A stretch of DNA of 29,590 bases, taken from positions 1 through 29,590 of the forward strand of contig MU129316.1 in assembly GCA_014904985.1 (NCBI GenBank), in the 5' to 3' direction. The notes under the pieces were generated by a model. That model did no database searches. It had not been told where the DNA came from and saw nothing but the letters and a program-made list of their open reading frames with translations. The position numbers were made by a program, and so were the translations under genes. Below are positions 9,927 to 18,583 of this stretch, one piece after another (positions within the stretch are counted from its first letter, which is position 1; each line of letters begins with the position of its first letter). Source of the DNA: Hydnum rufescens UP504 (lineage: Eukaryota > Basidiomycota > Agaricomycetes > Cantharellales > Hydnaceae).

Positions 9927-10868
9927 CTAGGCTGCACGACGCTGGCGACCGCTGAGGAGGTTGACCGAGGCACGCAGCTCCAGGAGGGGGTCTGCCGATG
10001 GTTCGATCCCTTCTACTCGCGGGATTGGATCGAAAATGATGTATTTCTGCTCCTTAGGGTCGTCCTCGACAAACGCATTCAAGGTGATCTTCCCTAGGTC
10101 CAACACTTGGCGAGTTTCGGGCCACGAGACGGTCACATCGTCAAGCGTATCTCCATCCTCCGCAATCTGCGCCCAAAGTTGGAAAGATACAGGACCTTGG
10201 TGGATCCGCGTATTGATTTCGTTGAACAGGAAATCAGGGTCCTTGGCCTCCGTCGTAGCATCGTCGAGGTGGTCCGCGCCCGCATCAGGCGTAACACGAT
10301 AGCGAGCGAACTGTTCCTTTCCGTCCTTGTTTGTGAATTTGTACGCATGAACACCAAAGTAGTTTTCGCGCGCAAAGCTCGACGGGGACGGTTTGGGAGT
10401 TTTGACGAATCGAAGGGCGGCAGGATGTGCAGCAAGCCACTTCTCGCGGGGGGATGGAGAGGGACCGCCCGGTGGAGACTCTGCGGAAGCACGGAGGAAC
10501 TCGAGGAACTCTTCCCCAGTGCGAGCGAGGAAGCTATTAACAGAGTGACTGATGATATCGGTGTGTACACGGTCTCCAAGATGGAATCGGATGGAAGTAG
10601 AACGAGGATTGGCGGCGGGATCGGTGTCGGAGACGAGGGGAAGACCCGTCGCGCTGGAAAAACGCACAGTCACGGGGATAGAGGATTGATTGAAATGCGG
10701 TGCGCTGGAGAGTGTAGCAGCAAAAGAGGAAGGGACGAAGGTGCCTGTGAGCAACACTCCTCGGGCATGGTTAGGACGAAAGCCTGGATGTTTCCCAAAC
10801 AGGGTCTGGAATCCGGTTATCAGGTCTTCACTCAAGGTGATGAGATTCTTGTCGGTGGGGAGAGGCAT
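9927..10868 (-). CDS. SrpA-like small catalase / catalase-related peroxidase
   Basis: This is a 313-residue, intronless open frame of the catalase superfamily, in the short SrpA-like class of about 300-350 residues that lacks the flavodoxin-like C-terminal domain. Such heme proteins break down hydrogen peroxide or organic peroxides. Seen in the sequence: NHARGVLLTGTF with the distal catalytic His34; VRFSSATG with Arg69; the family motif HSVNSFLARTGEEFLEFLRA near residues 108-127; and the C-terminal DPLLELR region. At the position where relatives carry the proximal heme-ligand Tyr (R-x-x-V-Y), this protein has Asn303 (codon AAC). The start at 10868 is the first ATG, in a GCTGCCATGCC context, and the length is normal. 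No signal peptide is visible. It is flanked by transposon debris and is the only intact host-like gene here. It may be inactive as a catalase if Asn303 is real. Confidence 0.85.
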   Translation of the reverse strand: MPLPTDKNLITLSEDLITGFQTLFGKHPGFRPNHARGVLLTGTFVPSSFAATLSSAPHFNQSSIPVTVRFSSATGLPLVSDTDPAANPRSTSIRFHLGDRVHTDIISHSVNSFLARTGEEFLEFLRASAESPPGGPSPSPREKWLAAHPAALRFVKTPKPSPSSFARENYFGVHAYKFTNKDGKEQFARYRVTPDAGADHLDDATTEAKDPDFLFNEINTRIHQGPVSFQLWAQIAEDGDTLDDVTVSWPETRQVLDLGKITLNAFVEDDPKEQKYIIFDPIPRVEGIEPSADPLLELRASVNLLSGRQRRAA

Positions 10869-10930
10869 GGCAGCTTGGGGATGAGACCTTGGAGATCAGC
10901 CCTAGTTATACCCCCTTCGTTTTATGCCTA
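10869..10930 (-). promoter_or_regulatory. Putative core promoter of the catalase gene
   Basis: On the minus strand, a CATAAAACG element lies about 50 bp and a GGTATAACT about 40 bp upstream of the ATG. Both are TATA-like. The leader would be short, and no other regulatory site is recognised. Confidence 0.3.
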
Positions 10931-11187
10931 AACGGAAGGAGCTATCTAATTTTCAAATCGCCATATTGCAGCAGATTCACATTCCTGACATAGGCTCTGG
11001 CTTCTCAATGACGGATATGACAGCGGAGTGACTTCTCCTACAGTAATAGCACCAAGACACATCATCGGCGCAGCAATTCGCACCTTTTATAGAGACTGTC
11101 AACAGGCTAAATGTGGTGTTCTCTCCAATACCAGCCTAAGCAGCCTTGTCTCGGTTACTGTAAGCGCTTCGCGATAAGATATTCGCA
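10931..11187. other. Intergenic, nothing recognised
   Basis: I see no gene or repeat between the catalase gene and the tandem repeat that follows. Confidence 0.4.
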
Positions 11188-11404
11188 CGTGTTTTCTGAA
11201 ATCTGTCAGAAGTTGGTGCCTAAGTGGTACAGCTGATTTCATAAATAAGATTTAATCGCCCGTGTTTTCTGAAATCTGTCAGAAGCTAGTGCCTAAGTGT
11301 ACAGCTGATTTCATAAATAAGATTTGATTGGATGTATTTTCTGACATCTGTCAGCCAAGCTGGTGCCTAGTGTTACATCACTAATTTCATAAAGATAGAT
11401 TGGG
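11188..11404. repeat. Three tandem copies of a 72-73 bp unit
   Basis: Units start near 11188, 11261 and 11333. Each begins GTNTTTTCTGANATCTGTCAG, continues with GGTGCCTA and TACA, and ends in ATTTCATAAATAAGATT or a variant. Units 1 and 2 are nearly identical, while unit 3 is more diverged. CTGACATCTGTCAG in unit 3 has perfect 6-bp inverted arms. Confidence 0.85.
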
Positions 11405-11433
11405 TCCGAAATGATTTGTGCCTATGACTACGG

Positions 11434-12068
11434 TAGTGTTGCCGCGACTCGGCTTGGCGTGGCTTAGACTTGACTTCGGGCGACTCCGCACGACTTCCGA
11501 GAGACTTGACTTATCTCTGAAGTCCAAGCCAAATTTGGGACTTGACTTGACTCCGAGTTGACTTGAATCCTTTTTTTGTATACTTATAATGATAGCATAG
11601 AGTCAACCTCTCATCTGATATTTCCATGACCTTGCTCAAGTGCCTAATGTGTCTTCTCACACACCCTGGCCATCCAGCATCTGTTTCACTCTGAAAATGG
11701 TAGGCTGGAAATTAATGGTAATTCCAGTGGAAATTAAACATAAAATCTGGAAATATTGTTAAATCCAATCAACATCCCCGAAAAGACTAAAACTTGGGGG
11801 GGGGGGGGGTGATTTCACCACCAGGGTTGCAGTAACATGGCTATTGCACTGTGGAGTGCTCTAGCTACATGAAGCTCAATTTTATGTTCTTTCAGTGCAG
11901 ATATATTTGCTAATGAAGTCTTGACTTAAGTCCACTTCAAGTCAAGCCAAGTCCTTCAAAACCAAGTCTGAGCCGAATATTTGTAATCAAATGGCTTGGC
12001 TTGACTTGAGTTGAAACGGACTGACTCAGGACTCAAGTTGGCTTAAGTCCGAGTCCATGGCAACACTA
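11434..12068. mobile_element. Non-autonomous hAT-like DNA transposon with 8-bp TSD
   Basis: The ends read TAGTGTTGCC...GGCAACACTA as terminal inverted repeats, extended inward by an imperfect inverted relation rich in GACTTGACTT / AAGTCAAGTC, roughly 130-150 bp per side. Flanks are GACTACGG (11426-11433) and GACTATGG (12069-12076), an 8-bp target duplication with one C/T difference. An 8-bp duplication and a C/TAGNGTTGCC-type end are typical of the hAT superfamily. The 635-bp element has no transposase and contains a run of about 12 G near 11797. It would depend on a transposase encoded elsewhere. Confidence 0.85.
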
Positions 12069-12076
12069 GACTATGG

Positions 12077-12834
12077 TTGCCGAGCCTGGCCAGGTCAATC
12101 AGTTTCATTTTTCATTTTTTGTTTCTTTGTTCCATGGTGGTTAATTCCATGTTCTTTCTCATGACCTCATCATTTGATGAGGCAACCACAATCCCTCACC
12201 TATATGTACCCTGAGATCAGACTGTGGACAGGAGGCCAGTAGGGAAGGGTGGGCTAGTTAGTCTCAGATCTTTGAATATTACAAGCTGCCATCCACCCAT
12301 AGATTTTCACATGGTGACTTCCCAATTCACATCAGAAAACCATGCAAAGCATGGAATGAGAAATATGCCATCATCAAACCCTTCCCAGTTACTTGGCATC
12401 TTCTCCTGCACTCAGTCTTGAGTTGACAAGTCCCATCTTGAGCACCAAAATCTGAAATTAATTAATTACACACAATTAAATCATTACATAAAGTCAATGG
12501 GAATAAGGGCAGTGTTTGTCAGACACAACCATAGCCCCAAATTGCTATAACAATCACAGTCAATTCCCTCAGCCCCCCTTCATCAGGAAAATTGATTTGC
12601 TCCCAAGATTGGGTGTATCTTTGAAGGCTTCTAAAGCTCTGAAGGTCTCAGAAGGCATGGATGTGCAGAAGTCAGGAAGCTGTTTTAGCTTAATTCTGCA
12701 ATTCTACTTTCAAGGTATAGTCACTTCTGGTAGTGCACAAAATGGCAGATTTTTTCCATGTTATTTCAAGTCTGGTTACTACTATAATATACACGAGTTT
12801 GCATTGAAGCAGCCACTAATGAACTTGTTTGTGT
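12077..12834. other. AT-rich intergenic stretch
   Basis: No gene is recognised. A forward open frame (12516-12983) overlaps the adaptin remnant antisense and has no recognisable motif. The segment next to the adaptin fragment could hold its eroded 3' continuation, but I cannot align it to the family. Confidence 0.4.
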
Positions 12835-13563
12835 CAACAGTGCCAATTCCCTTTCAGGGAATGGTGGCATTTCTTCATATATATGAGGGAGCAGCTCATC
12901 CTCCTCTCCATGCTGGGCAATTGCTAGATATTCATGGGCCTGCTGTTGGAGCTTGGCATCCAGAACATGCCAATACCATTTGAACACATTGACCAGCTGA
13001 GGCTTGATCTCAGGGAATAGATTCACCCATTTGATGTAAGTCGAAAGGAGGAGCACCCTTGTTGCTGCAGAGGAGAGATGGGATTTTGACTGTAGAGCAA
13101 TGAATTGCTCCATGGGACTATAGCCAGATTCATTGGCAATGAGATGGCCATATTTGCTGAGAACATAGCCTGTGGGGAAACATTGTGTCAGCAAATGCCC
13201 AAGACATCCCCTTCTGTCTGCATACCAGCAACCTTGATAAGACTTTTGTGACAGGTCAGGGATTTGAGGTGCTCAAAGACTGCTTTGGCAGGATATTCTC
13301 ACAGATCTTCTGTATTTGTCATGATCTGAACTACTCGGTACCACACCTCATCCCCTACATGGTCTCTGGCTGAGCTGATGAGCTCCAAAATGGTGTCCAC
13401 ATACCATTTGTAGGATGTGGCGAACTTCTTGGTTGAAATCACAATTGAGTACCATTTCTTCTCATAAACTGTAATCAGCCACTTTAAGATAATGAAGGAG
13501 TTCACCCACAATGAGCTCTGCATTGTCTACATCACACATGCTATATAACAGATCAAGAGGCTG
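12835..13563 (-). pseudogene. AP-2 complex alpha-adaptin fragment, broken
   Basis: The translation matches the middle to C-terminal part of the adaptin N-terminal trunk of the AP-2 alpha subunit, which binds cargo and clathrin at the plasma membrane during endocytosis. Recognisable stretches in order are DLLYSMCDVDNAELIVGELL (13555-13495), FATSYKWYVDTILELI (about 13430-13380), GDEVWYRVVQI (about 13360-13325), KAVFEHLKS, YGHLIANESGYSP (about 13150-13115), STYIKWVNLFPEIKPQ (about 13045-13000) and EEMPPFPERELALL (about 12880-12835). An intron with GTATGC donor, TGCTGAC branch site and CCCACAG acceptor (about 13168-13224) separates two exons in frame, so this derives from genomic DNA, not cDNA. 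Defects are TGA after YSL (near 13470), a 2-base loss shortly after, and TGA after NTEDL (near 13299). Both TGA sit where CGA is likely. Sequence homology stops abruptly at both ends, on the LTR side at 13563. Confidence 0.88.
13168..13224 (-). other. Spliceosomal intron in the adaptin fragment
   Basis: On the minus strand the intron begins GTATGC, has TGCTGAC as branch site and ends CCCACAG. Removing it joins VAG to YVLSKYGH in frame, as the adaptin family requires. A length near 57 bp is typical of basidiomycete introns. Confidence 0.75.
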
Positions 13564-13923
13564 TGTTAAGGGTTGTACTCGAGATGAGAGGTATGATTAT
13601 GTAATCGAGGCAAATACAAGGAAATGCCCTTAAGGTCAGCCTTCATGTATTCTGTATTCGTATTACATAATCTCAGGATTTCCGCTGTTACTCCGGACTA
13701 CAGGTCTGAGTATTTTCCAGTTGACTCCGCGAGCTTAAGGACTGCTGTGCTCGTTTCCGCCTAGTCCCTTCCGGGCTGCTGGATTGCCTCTCCGTCCCCT
13801 CCTATCTTCGTTATTTCATTCCTGCCCGGATTCTCTCGGACTTAGCCGGACTTACACCGGACTTAGCCAGAATTATCTGTGTTTATATTTGTTTGGTGCT
13901 CTCATCGCAGCATGGCCCTGACA
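13564..13923 (-). mobile_element. LTR related to the one in the LINE, with unmatched flanks
   Basis: On the minus strand it starts TGTCAGGGCCATGCTGCGAT and ends CCCTTAACA. The first 265 bp or so match the LTR at 2041-2687, including the AAGTCCG repeats, the CAGCAGCCCGGAAGG stretch and AGCGGAAATCCTGAG. The second half differs and is shorter, so this is a subfamily variant of about 360 bp. The flank at 13559-13563 is GGCTG (adaptin sequence) and the flank at 13924-13928 is TACAC (Gypsy A gag). The absence of a matching duplication points to recombination between two separate insertions. Confidence 0.8.
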
Positions 13924-15660
13924 TACACGTTGCATCTTAGTCGCAATCTGGAGCCTCTTGCAGAGTTCATATGATGACCCAATCACATCTCTGAGCTGCA
14001 CCATCACTTCTTTGTCCATAAGGGAGTTGAATAGTGCGTCTACATCGACTCTTTCTTGCAGTTCACTGGCAAACCGGTAAGCAGGAGAGGCTCTCTTTTT
14101 GACACGATCATCTTTCCCATGTGCTACAACGTTGTCTAATGTTGTCCTAGTTTTGGGTTTTGCTTTAGGCAATGGCAAATCCTTTTCCATGCTTGGAACC
14201 GACTGTTTGCAGGTTTCAGGCTCACCTGTTGTTGCATCCTTCATTTCAATGTCCTCATTTGGCAAAGCTGGTGTGGGATCCGCAGTATGACTCTCCTGCT
14301 TCAGAATGGTAGGTGGCTTGGTACTTGACGGTTGATCTTGTCTAATGGGCCATTGGGGTATCTCAACGTATGCCTTGTTCAGGCATTCCGCTCTTTTTCC
14401 CTTAGGTTCGTCCTTCATCTACAGTTCGTTTCGCTTCAGTTGCACCTCTTATTGCTTTCGCTCTGCCGGAAAAACTTCATATTCATACTCGCCAAACATG
14501 GCAAACTCTTGATTCAAGAGCTCAAAACTACATAAGTGTTCCATCTCAACGTTGGATGCATTCGTGAGTTGATCCCGAAGGATATGGGCTACTCCTCTGT
14601 TATTGATGTCCCCATGTGGTAGATCGGTCCCATCAATTTGTACAAGATGGCCCTCATTGGACAACTTCAAGACCTTTTTCACGATGAAAGCTTTGGTTTC
14701 AGGACAATCTTTAAGTGAGTGCCCCTCTTCTCCACACATAAAGCACTTTATTGACAACATGCCAAACTTTCCTGGACATCACGCGACCTTATCTGGATTG
14801 AGTTGGCCCAACACCAGAGTTAACCAGCCAATCTTCTCTGTGAGATCATTGATGTTAGATTTCATCGGATCGACGAATTCCTGTGCCTTGGATAGTTCAA
14901 CGGGCTTAGGTGTAGTAACATCATCTTTCTTTTGCTTGTTCTCAGGCTTCAACTGACCCTTCTTGTTCTTGACTTGTTTAGGCTCTTCATCCAAATCTTC
15001 TGAGTCCAAGCCCTCATCAGAATCTGTTGTGCTGGAAGAAGCCTCATCATCCAAAACTGTATGCAATGTCTCATCATCGGGAACTCAATATAAGTCCCTC
15101 TTGAGTCGTAGCTTGATAGCCTGAGTGGCTTCCTCCATTGGCGGGGGATTAGTCAAATCAGTCCAGTGCTTAGAATTCCTTAAAACATTGCCTATCTCTT
15201 CACGAAACAACATGGGCTTGACTCCCCACCAAAAATAGTTGTACTTGTCTGTTTCTGATAGCGCCTTCCTCTCTTTGAGTGCCATAGCGATAACAGTAAA
15301 CTCGCGAATATAGTTGTTGAACTTCTCAATAGAAGAGAGTTTTCAATCTTTTCGAATGAGCTTAATTAAATGATTGACCTTATAGTAAGGTTTTTCCTCT
15401 TCGGAGGGATAAAATTCCAATAAGCATGACTTGAAACTGTCCCAGTTGTCTTCATAGTACTTGTGTAATGATTCAATAAACCTCTCGGACTTGGTATCAC
15501 AATAACAAGTTATTTGACAGATTGTTTGAGTTGAAGTGAGATGAGCTGCGGTTGCACAGAACTTGTACTCTGCAAGGAAGCATAAAATTCTTTTTCCTTT
15601 GAATCGTGGAGCATCTCTTGAACATGGTCCCGGCATGTGGGCATATGTGGTAGTTGACAT
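13924..15660 (-). pseudogene. Gypsy element A: gag, decayed and cut short
   Basis: One reading frame can be followed throughout, starting at ATG 15660 with MSTTTYAHMPGPCS and the gag motif APRFKGK, through LHKYYEDNW and FYPSEEEKPYYK (capsid-like part) and ALKERKALSETDKY. It continues to a zinc knuckle CFMCGEEGHSLKDC (CX2CX4HX4C, about 14710-14755) and a Lys-rich C-terminal part near 13990-14400. In-frame stops are TGA at 15343, 15085 and 14779, TAA at 14449 and TAG at 14419, with no frameshift. Gag packages the element RNA into particles. The frame ends at 13924, where the LTR begins. Element B continues into the protease at the matching point, so pro-pol was lost here. Confidence 0.88.
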
Positions 15661-15725
15661 GCTTGTGGTCTTGAGTTATAGGATAGATTGAATTGATCGG
15701 TATGGATTGAGGATTTGTGACCCCC

Positions 15726-17112
15726 TGTAAGGACCACCAGATTTGTAAGCAGGAATCTCCTAAGAGACTATGCCACAGTCCAAGATTGTTGAATCAAGGA
15801 TGAAAGGAGAGGGCCACGGAGTCAATCCATAGGTTAAGGTCTGATTGAATGAAAGGCCTCTTGATGTTGAGAAATTGTCTTGCTAGGGTGGGCTTGCTCT
15901 AACAATGAATGAATGGAGGATTTAATTCAGAAATCACACTGATGGCTCTCCTCTTGAGGGCCTATCCAAAGCATGAACAATACTAGATGTATTCTGGAAG
16001 TCACCCTGATGCCAACAGCTGTCCTTCAAGACTTTAGAGACTGAGGGTGAGGGGGAAATCAATCAAAATTCGCATCCCCTGCACTTAATATACATCTTAG
16101 AATAATTCCATGGTAACCAGCAGAAAGTTGGGGTTAAGGCAAAAATGATGAAAAAGAGATCGAGTCAAAATCTTCAAAACTGAAGGAGATATTCAATTAA
16201 CAAGTCAGAATAGGGGAACATGGCTTAACCAAGGTATTCCTCCTCTCCTACTGAACAGAATCCCTTGGGGAAAGGTGTAACTGGTCGTCCTAGATGTACC
16301 CTCCATTGGACATAGGGTGCCGGAACCATAATTGCCTTTAGTAATCAGAAAAGCGGAGGTAAAAGTGAAATGAGACATGAGGAGACTAAATTACAGAAAG
16401 CTGAGTTCTAATCCGCTCATTTTTCCCTTGGTACCATTCGATGCGGATTTTCAGCGTCTTTCCAGGGGTGGTCGTTACTAACAAATCGGATCAAAACTGG
16501 TGGAGATATTTGCGAAATACTGAAGGATAGTGTGGAGCATGAGGTAAAATTAACCTGGAGGATGCAGTTCGCATCCGATCAACACGTATGTGGTACCGTT
16601 GGATAGGTATTAATCATAGCCTTCTGGGCGCTATCTTTCCGAGTTGATCCGATCAAAAATGAGGAAGATATTTGCAAAATATGCCTTGAGAGTATGGGAA
16701 TAGCCCCTATTTAACATGTGACTAATCTGTGAGTTGGATCCAAAGGATTAGGCAATCTTGATTATATAATTGGGACTCGTATATCCCCGCTGAGGCAATG
16801 AGCAATGCATAATGGATTGAGCACCAAACAAACAGGGCAAGTTGAATTGCCTGAGCCACAGTTGGCTGGGCTTGAAGTAGCTACAATTTGAGGTAGTCTG
16901 TTGAAGACTTGGAGATGGACAAATAAATGTCTCGTGTACAAGGTGGAGGAAAGAGAAACAAAATGGGTCTTGGAGAATTGAAATCCATGTCATATGGCAA
17001 TCAAAGGAATGATATGTATTTGAAGGATTGGAATTGAATAAATTGGATTCATTTGAGGAGGTAGTTGGGTCCTGAAGCAGAATCTATGTAGTAGGGTTTT
17101 ATCCCTCCAACA
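15726..17112 (-). mobile_element. 5' LTR of Gypsy element A (1387 bp)
   Basis: On the minus strand it starts TGTTGGAGGGATAAAACCC at 17112 and ends GGTCCTTACA at 15726, just upstream of gag A. It is collinear with the LTR at 19045-20426 and shares stretches such as AAAATCTTCAAAACTGA, GGCAAGTTGAATTGCC and TTATCCCTCCAACA, with much divergence between. No primer-binding site starting TGG was found next to 15725. The outer flank at 17113 is CCGAT. Confidence 0.85.
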
Positions 17113-17200
17113 CCGATGACCACACAGGTGAGCCCCCAGTATGCACAGCCACCCAAGCCCAAAGAGCCTGCCCCCCGAAATGACAATCGACAAACATGTG

Positions 17201-17232
17201 TACCACACACCCACTGAAGTGGGTGTGTGGTA
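17201..17232. repeat. Family I hairpin, perfect
   Basis: The left arm TACCACACACCCACT and the right arm AGTGGGTGTGTGGTA are exact complements over 15 bp, with a 2-nt centre (GA). Confidence 0.95.
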
Positions 17233-17256
17233 ATATTAGGTACATCTAATCATATT

Positions 17257-17294
17257 GGTGCCAAAAGAGCAGCTTCTGCTGCTCTTTTGGCACC
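17257..17294. repeat. Family II hairpin, perfect
   Basis: The arms GGTGCCAAAAGAGCAGC and GCTGCTCTTTTGGCACC are exact complements over 17 bp, with centre TTCT. Confidence 0.95.
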
Positions 17295-17451
17295 TCTGTT
17301 TTCTTTTGTTACTAATGTATTATTATTTACTGTTCTAGGTTCCTTCCCCCCATGAAAACCCACCTGATGAGCACATGGGCGAGCCCCAGTACACGCAGCC
17401 ACCCAAGCCCAGAGGGCCCTCCCCCCAAACACAGGGATCAATGAAATTGTG

Positions 17452-17483
17452 TACCACACACCTGCTGCAGTGGGTGTGTGGTA
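17452..17483. repeat. Family I hairpin
   Basis: Sixteen-bp arms TACCACACACCTGCTG / CAGTGGGTGTGTGGTA, with two transitions. As plus-strand RNA both mismatches would be G-U pairs. Confidence 0.9.
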
Positions 17484-17518
17484 ATACCTTGTAAGTTCTC
17501 AATTACAAGACCTATGAA

Positions 17519-17556
17519 AGCACCAAAAGAGCAGCTTCTGCTGCTCTTTTGGTGCT
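17519..17556. repeat. Family II hairpin, perfect
   Basis: The arms AGCACCAAAAGAGCAGC and GCTGCTCTTTTGGTGCT are exact complements over 17 bp, with centre TTCT. The outer four bases differ from the copy at 17257 on both arms in a matched way. Confidence 0.95.
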
Positions 17557-17560
17557 TCCT

Positions 17561-17930
17561 TTGTTTTTTTTTTTTTTAGAAAAATCAACATGTTATTTAC
17601 TGATTGATGCACCTTGGTCAGTCACCTAAGCCTACCTAGTTAGGTACCACTTCCAGGGCAGATAATGGTACCTAAGTAGGTCCCATCACTATTCCAGCCA
17701 AAATGGCCATTTTTATGATTTCACTTGCTGGCCCAGAATTGGCCAAAACTGGGACTTAGTCTCAGACTTGCAGCAGGCCATAACGGCCCTACTGGGAATA
17801 ATATATTCCATTTATAATTATTTGTTTATTATTGCTATATTATACATATACTGCCCCAGGTCAGCAGGGCAGTCTGATGTTTCATTCTTATTCTTGTTTA
17901 TTTATTTATTCAAAAATTCAATTTTAAAAA
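17561..17930. other. AT-rich spacer within the hairpin cluster
   Basis: A T-run of about 15 follows the second family II hairpin. GGTACCACTTCC..GGTACCTAAGTAGG and GGCCATTTT/CCAAAATGGCC-type short inverted repeats lie near 17640-17720. No gene is seen. Confidence 0.5.
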
Positions 17931-18305
17931 AACATACCACACAGCCTAGTGGGTGTGGTACCGTCTGTAGATCTCAAAAAAAAACAACTTAGTAGCACCA
18001 CACACCCGCTAGGGCAGGTGTGTGGTACCATCTATATAAATCAAAAATAAAAAGTACTTAGTAGTTAGTAGCACCACACCCACTGGGGTGGGTGTGTGGT
18101 ACCATCCATAGAAATCAAAAAAAAAAGTACTTAGGACCACACCCGCCATAGCAGGTGTGGTGCCATCCATAGAAATCAAAAAAAAAAAGTACTTAGTAGC
18201 ACCACACACCCGCTAGGGCAGGTGTGTGGTGCCGTTCATAGAAATTTTAAAAAAAGTACTTAGTAGCACCACACACCCACTAGGGCGGGTGTGTGGTGCC
18301 TTCCA
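17930..18305 (+). repeat. Minisatellite of six family I hairpins, unit about 62-76 bp
   Basis: Hairpins start at 17935, 17997, 18073, 18136, 18201 and 18268. The consensus unit is AGTACTTAGTAGC, then the ACCACACACCCGC...GCAGGTGTGTGGT hairpin, then ACCATCCATAGAAATC and an A-run of 8-10. The copy at 18201 repeats the hairpin of 17997 exactly. The short versions at 17935, 18073 and 18136 lack 2 bp of CA in one arm or both. Confidence 0.9.
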
Positions 18306-18416
18306 TCACTTCATCAGGTTCAGCTGGTTTTCAAAGGGGGGGGGATGTCGCAGGCAGCATCTGTTACATGATAACCTAGAATAAATAAAAGATATGTTAG
18401 CTCTGAACAAAAAGTA

Positions 18417-18452
18417 GTGCAGAAAGAGCAACTCCTGCTGCTCTTTCTATGC
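18417..18452. repeat. Family II hairpin, imperfect
   Basis: Arms AGAAAGAGCA / TGCTCTTTCT are perfect over 10 bp. The inner ACTCCTGC region carries one mismatch, and the outer bases pair only with a gap. Confidence 0.8.
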
Positions 18453-18486
18453 CACCTGCTAAACGGAAACAAAAAAAAGACCTTCT

Positions 18487-18522
18487 GTACCACACACCCC
18501 TGCTGAGGGGGGTGCATGGTAC
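18487..18522. repeat. Family I hairpin
   Basis: Arms GTACCACACACCCC / GGGGTGCATGGTAC over 14 bp, with two transitions (CA versus TG). Confidence 0.9.
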
Positions 18523-18583
18523 TGGGTGTTGCTGCCTTGGGGACTCAGACAGGCATTCGCCTGGCTCATTGCTGGCCATTTGG

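Larger units (their letters stand above)
17113..17560 (+). repeat. Two diverged about 250-bp units, each with one family I and one family II hairpin
   Basis: The stretch GAGCCCC.AGTAYRCRCAGCC, then CCACCCAAGCCCARAG and a run of CCCCCC, precedes the family I hairpin in both units (near 17131 and 17381). The family I hairpins are 251 bp apart and the family II hairpins 262 bp apart. The hairpins are the best-conserved part of the units. Confidence 0.75.

Noticed and set aside
10107..10931. Open frame of 274 codons on the plus strand over the catalase gene
   Set aside because: It is antisense to a clear catalase-family protein and has no recognisable motif. GC-rich codon use in the real gene leaves the opposite strand open.
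12516..12983. 155-codon forward open frame
   Set aside because: It lies partly antisense to the adaptin fragment, has no motif and has no promoter-like signal.
16990..17459. Two minus-strand open frames rich in Cys, Gly and Trp resembling each other
   Set aside because: Their similarity follows from the duplicated hairpin units. One overlaps the LTR, and the rest is low-complexity translation of non-coding repeats.
18009..18209. Minus-strand open frame with repeated YFFFLISMDGTT-like segments
   Set aside because: It is only the translation of the hairpin minisatellite and its A-runs.
17930..18305. Regularly spaced palindromic repeats resembling a CRISPR array
   Set aside because: The spacers are near-identical A-rich sequence, not unique; no cas genes are present; and the setting is a fungal nuclear genome with introns and retroelements.
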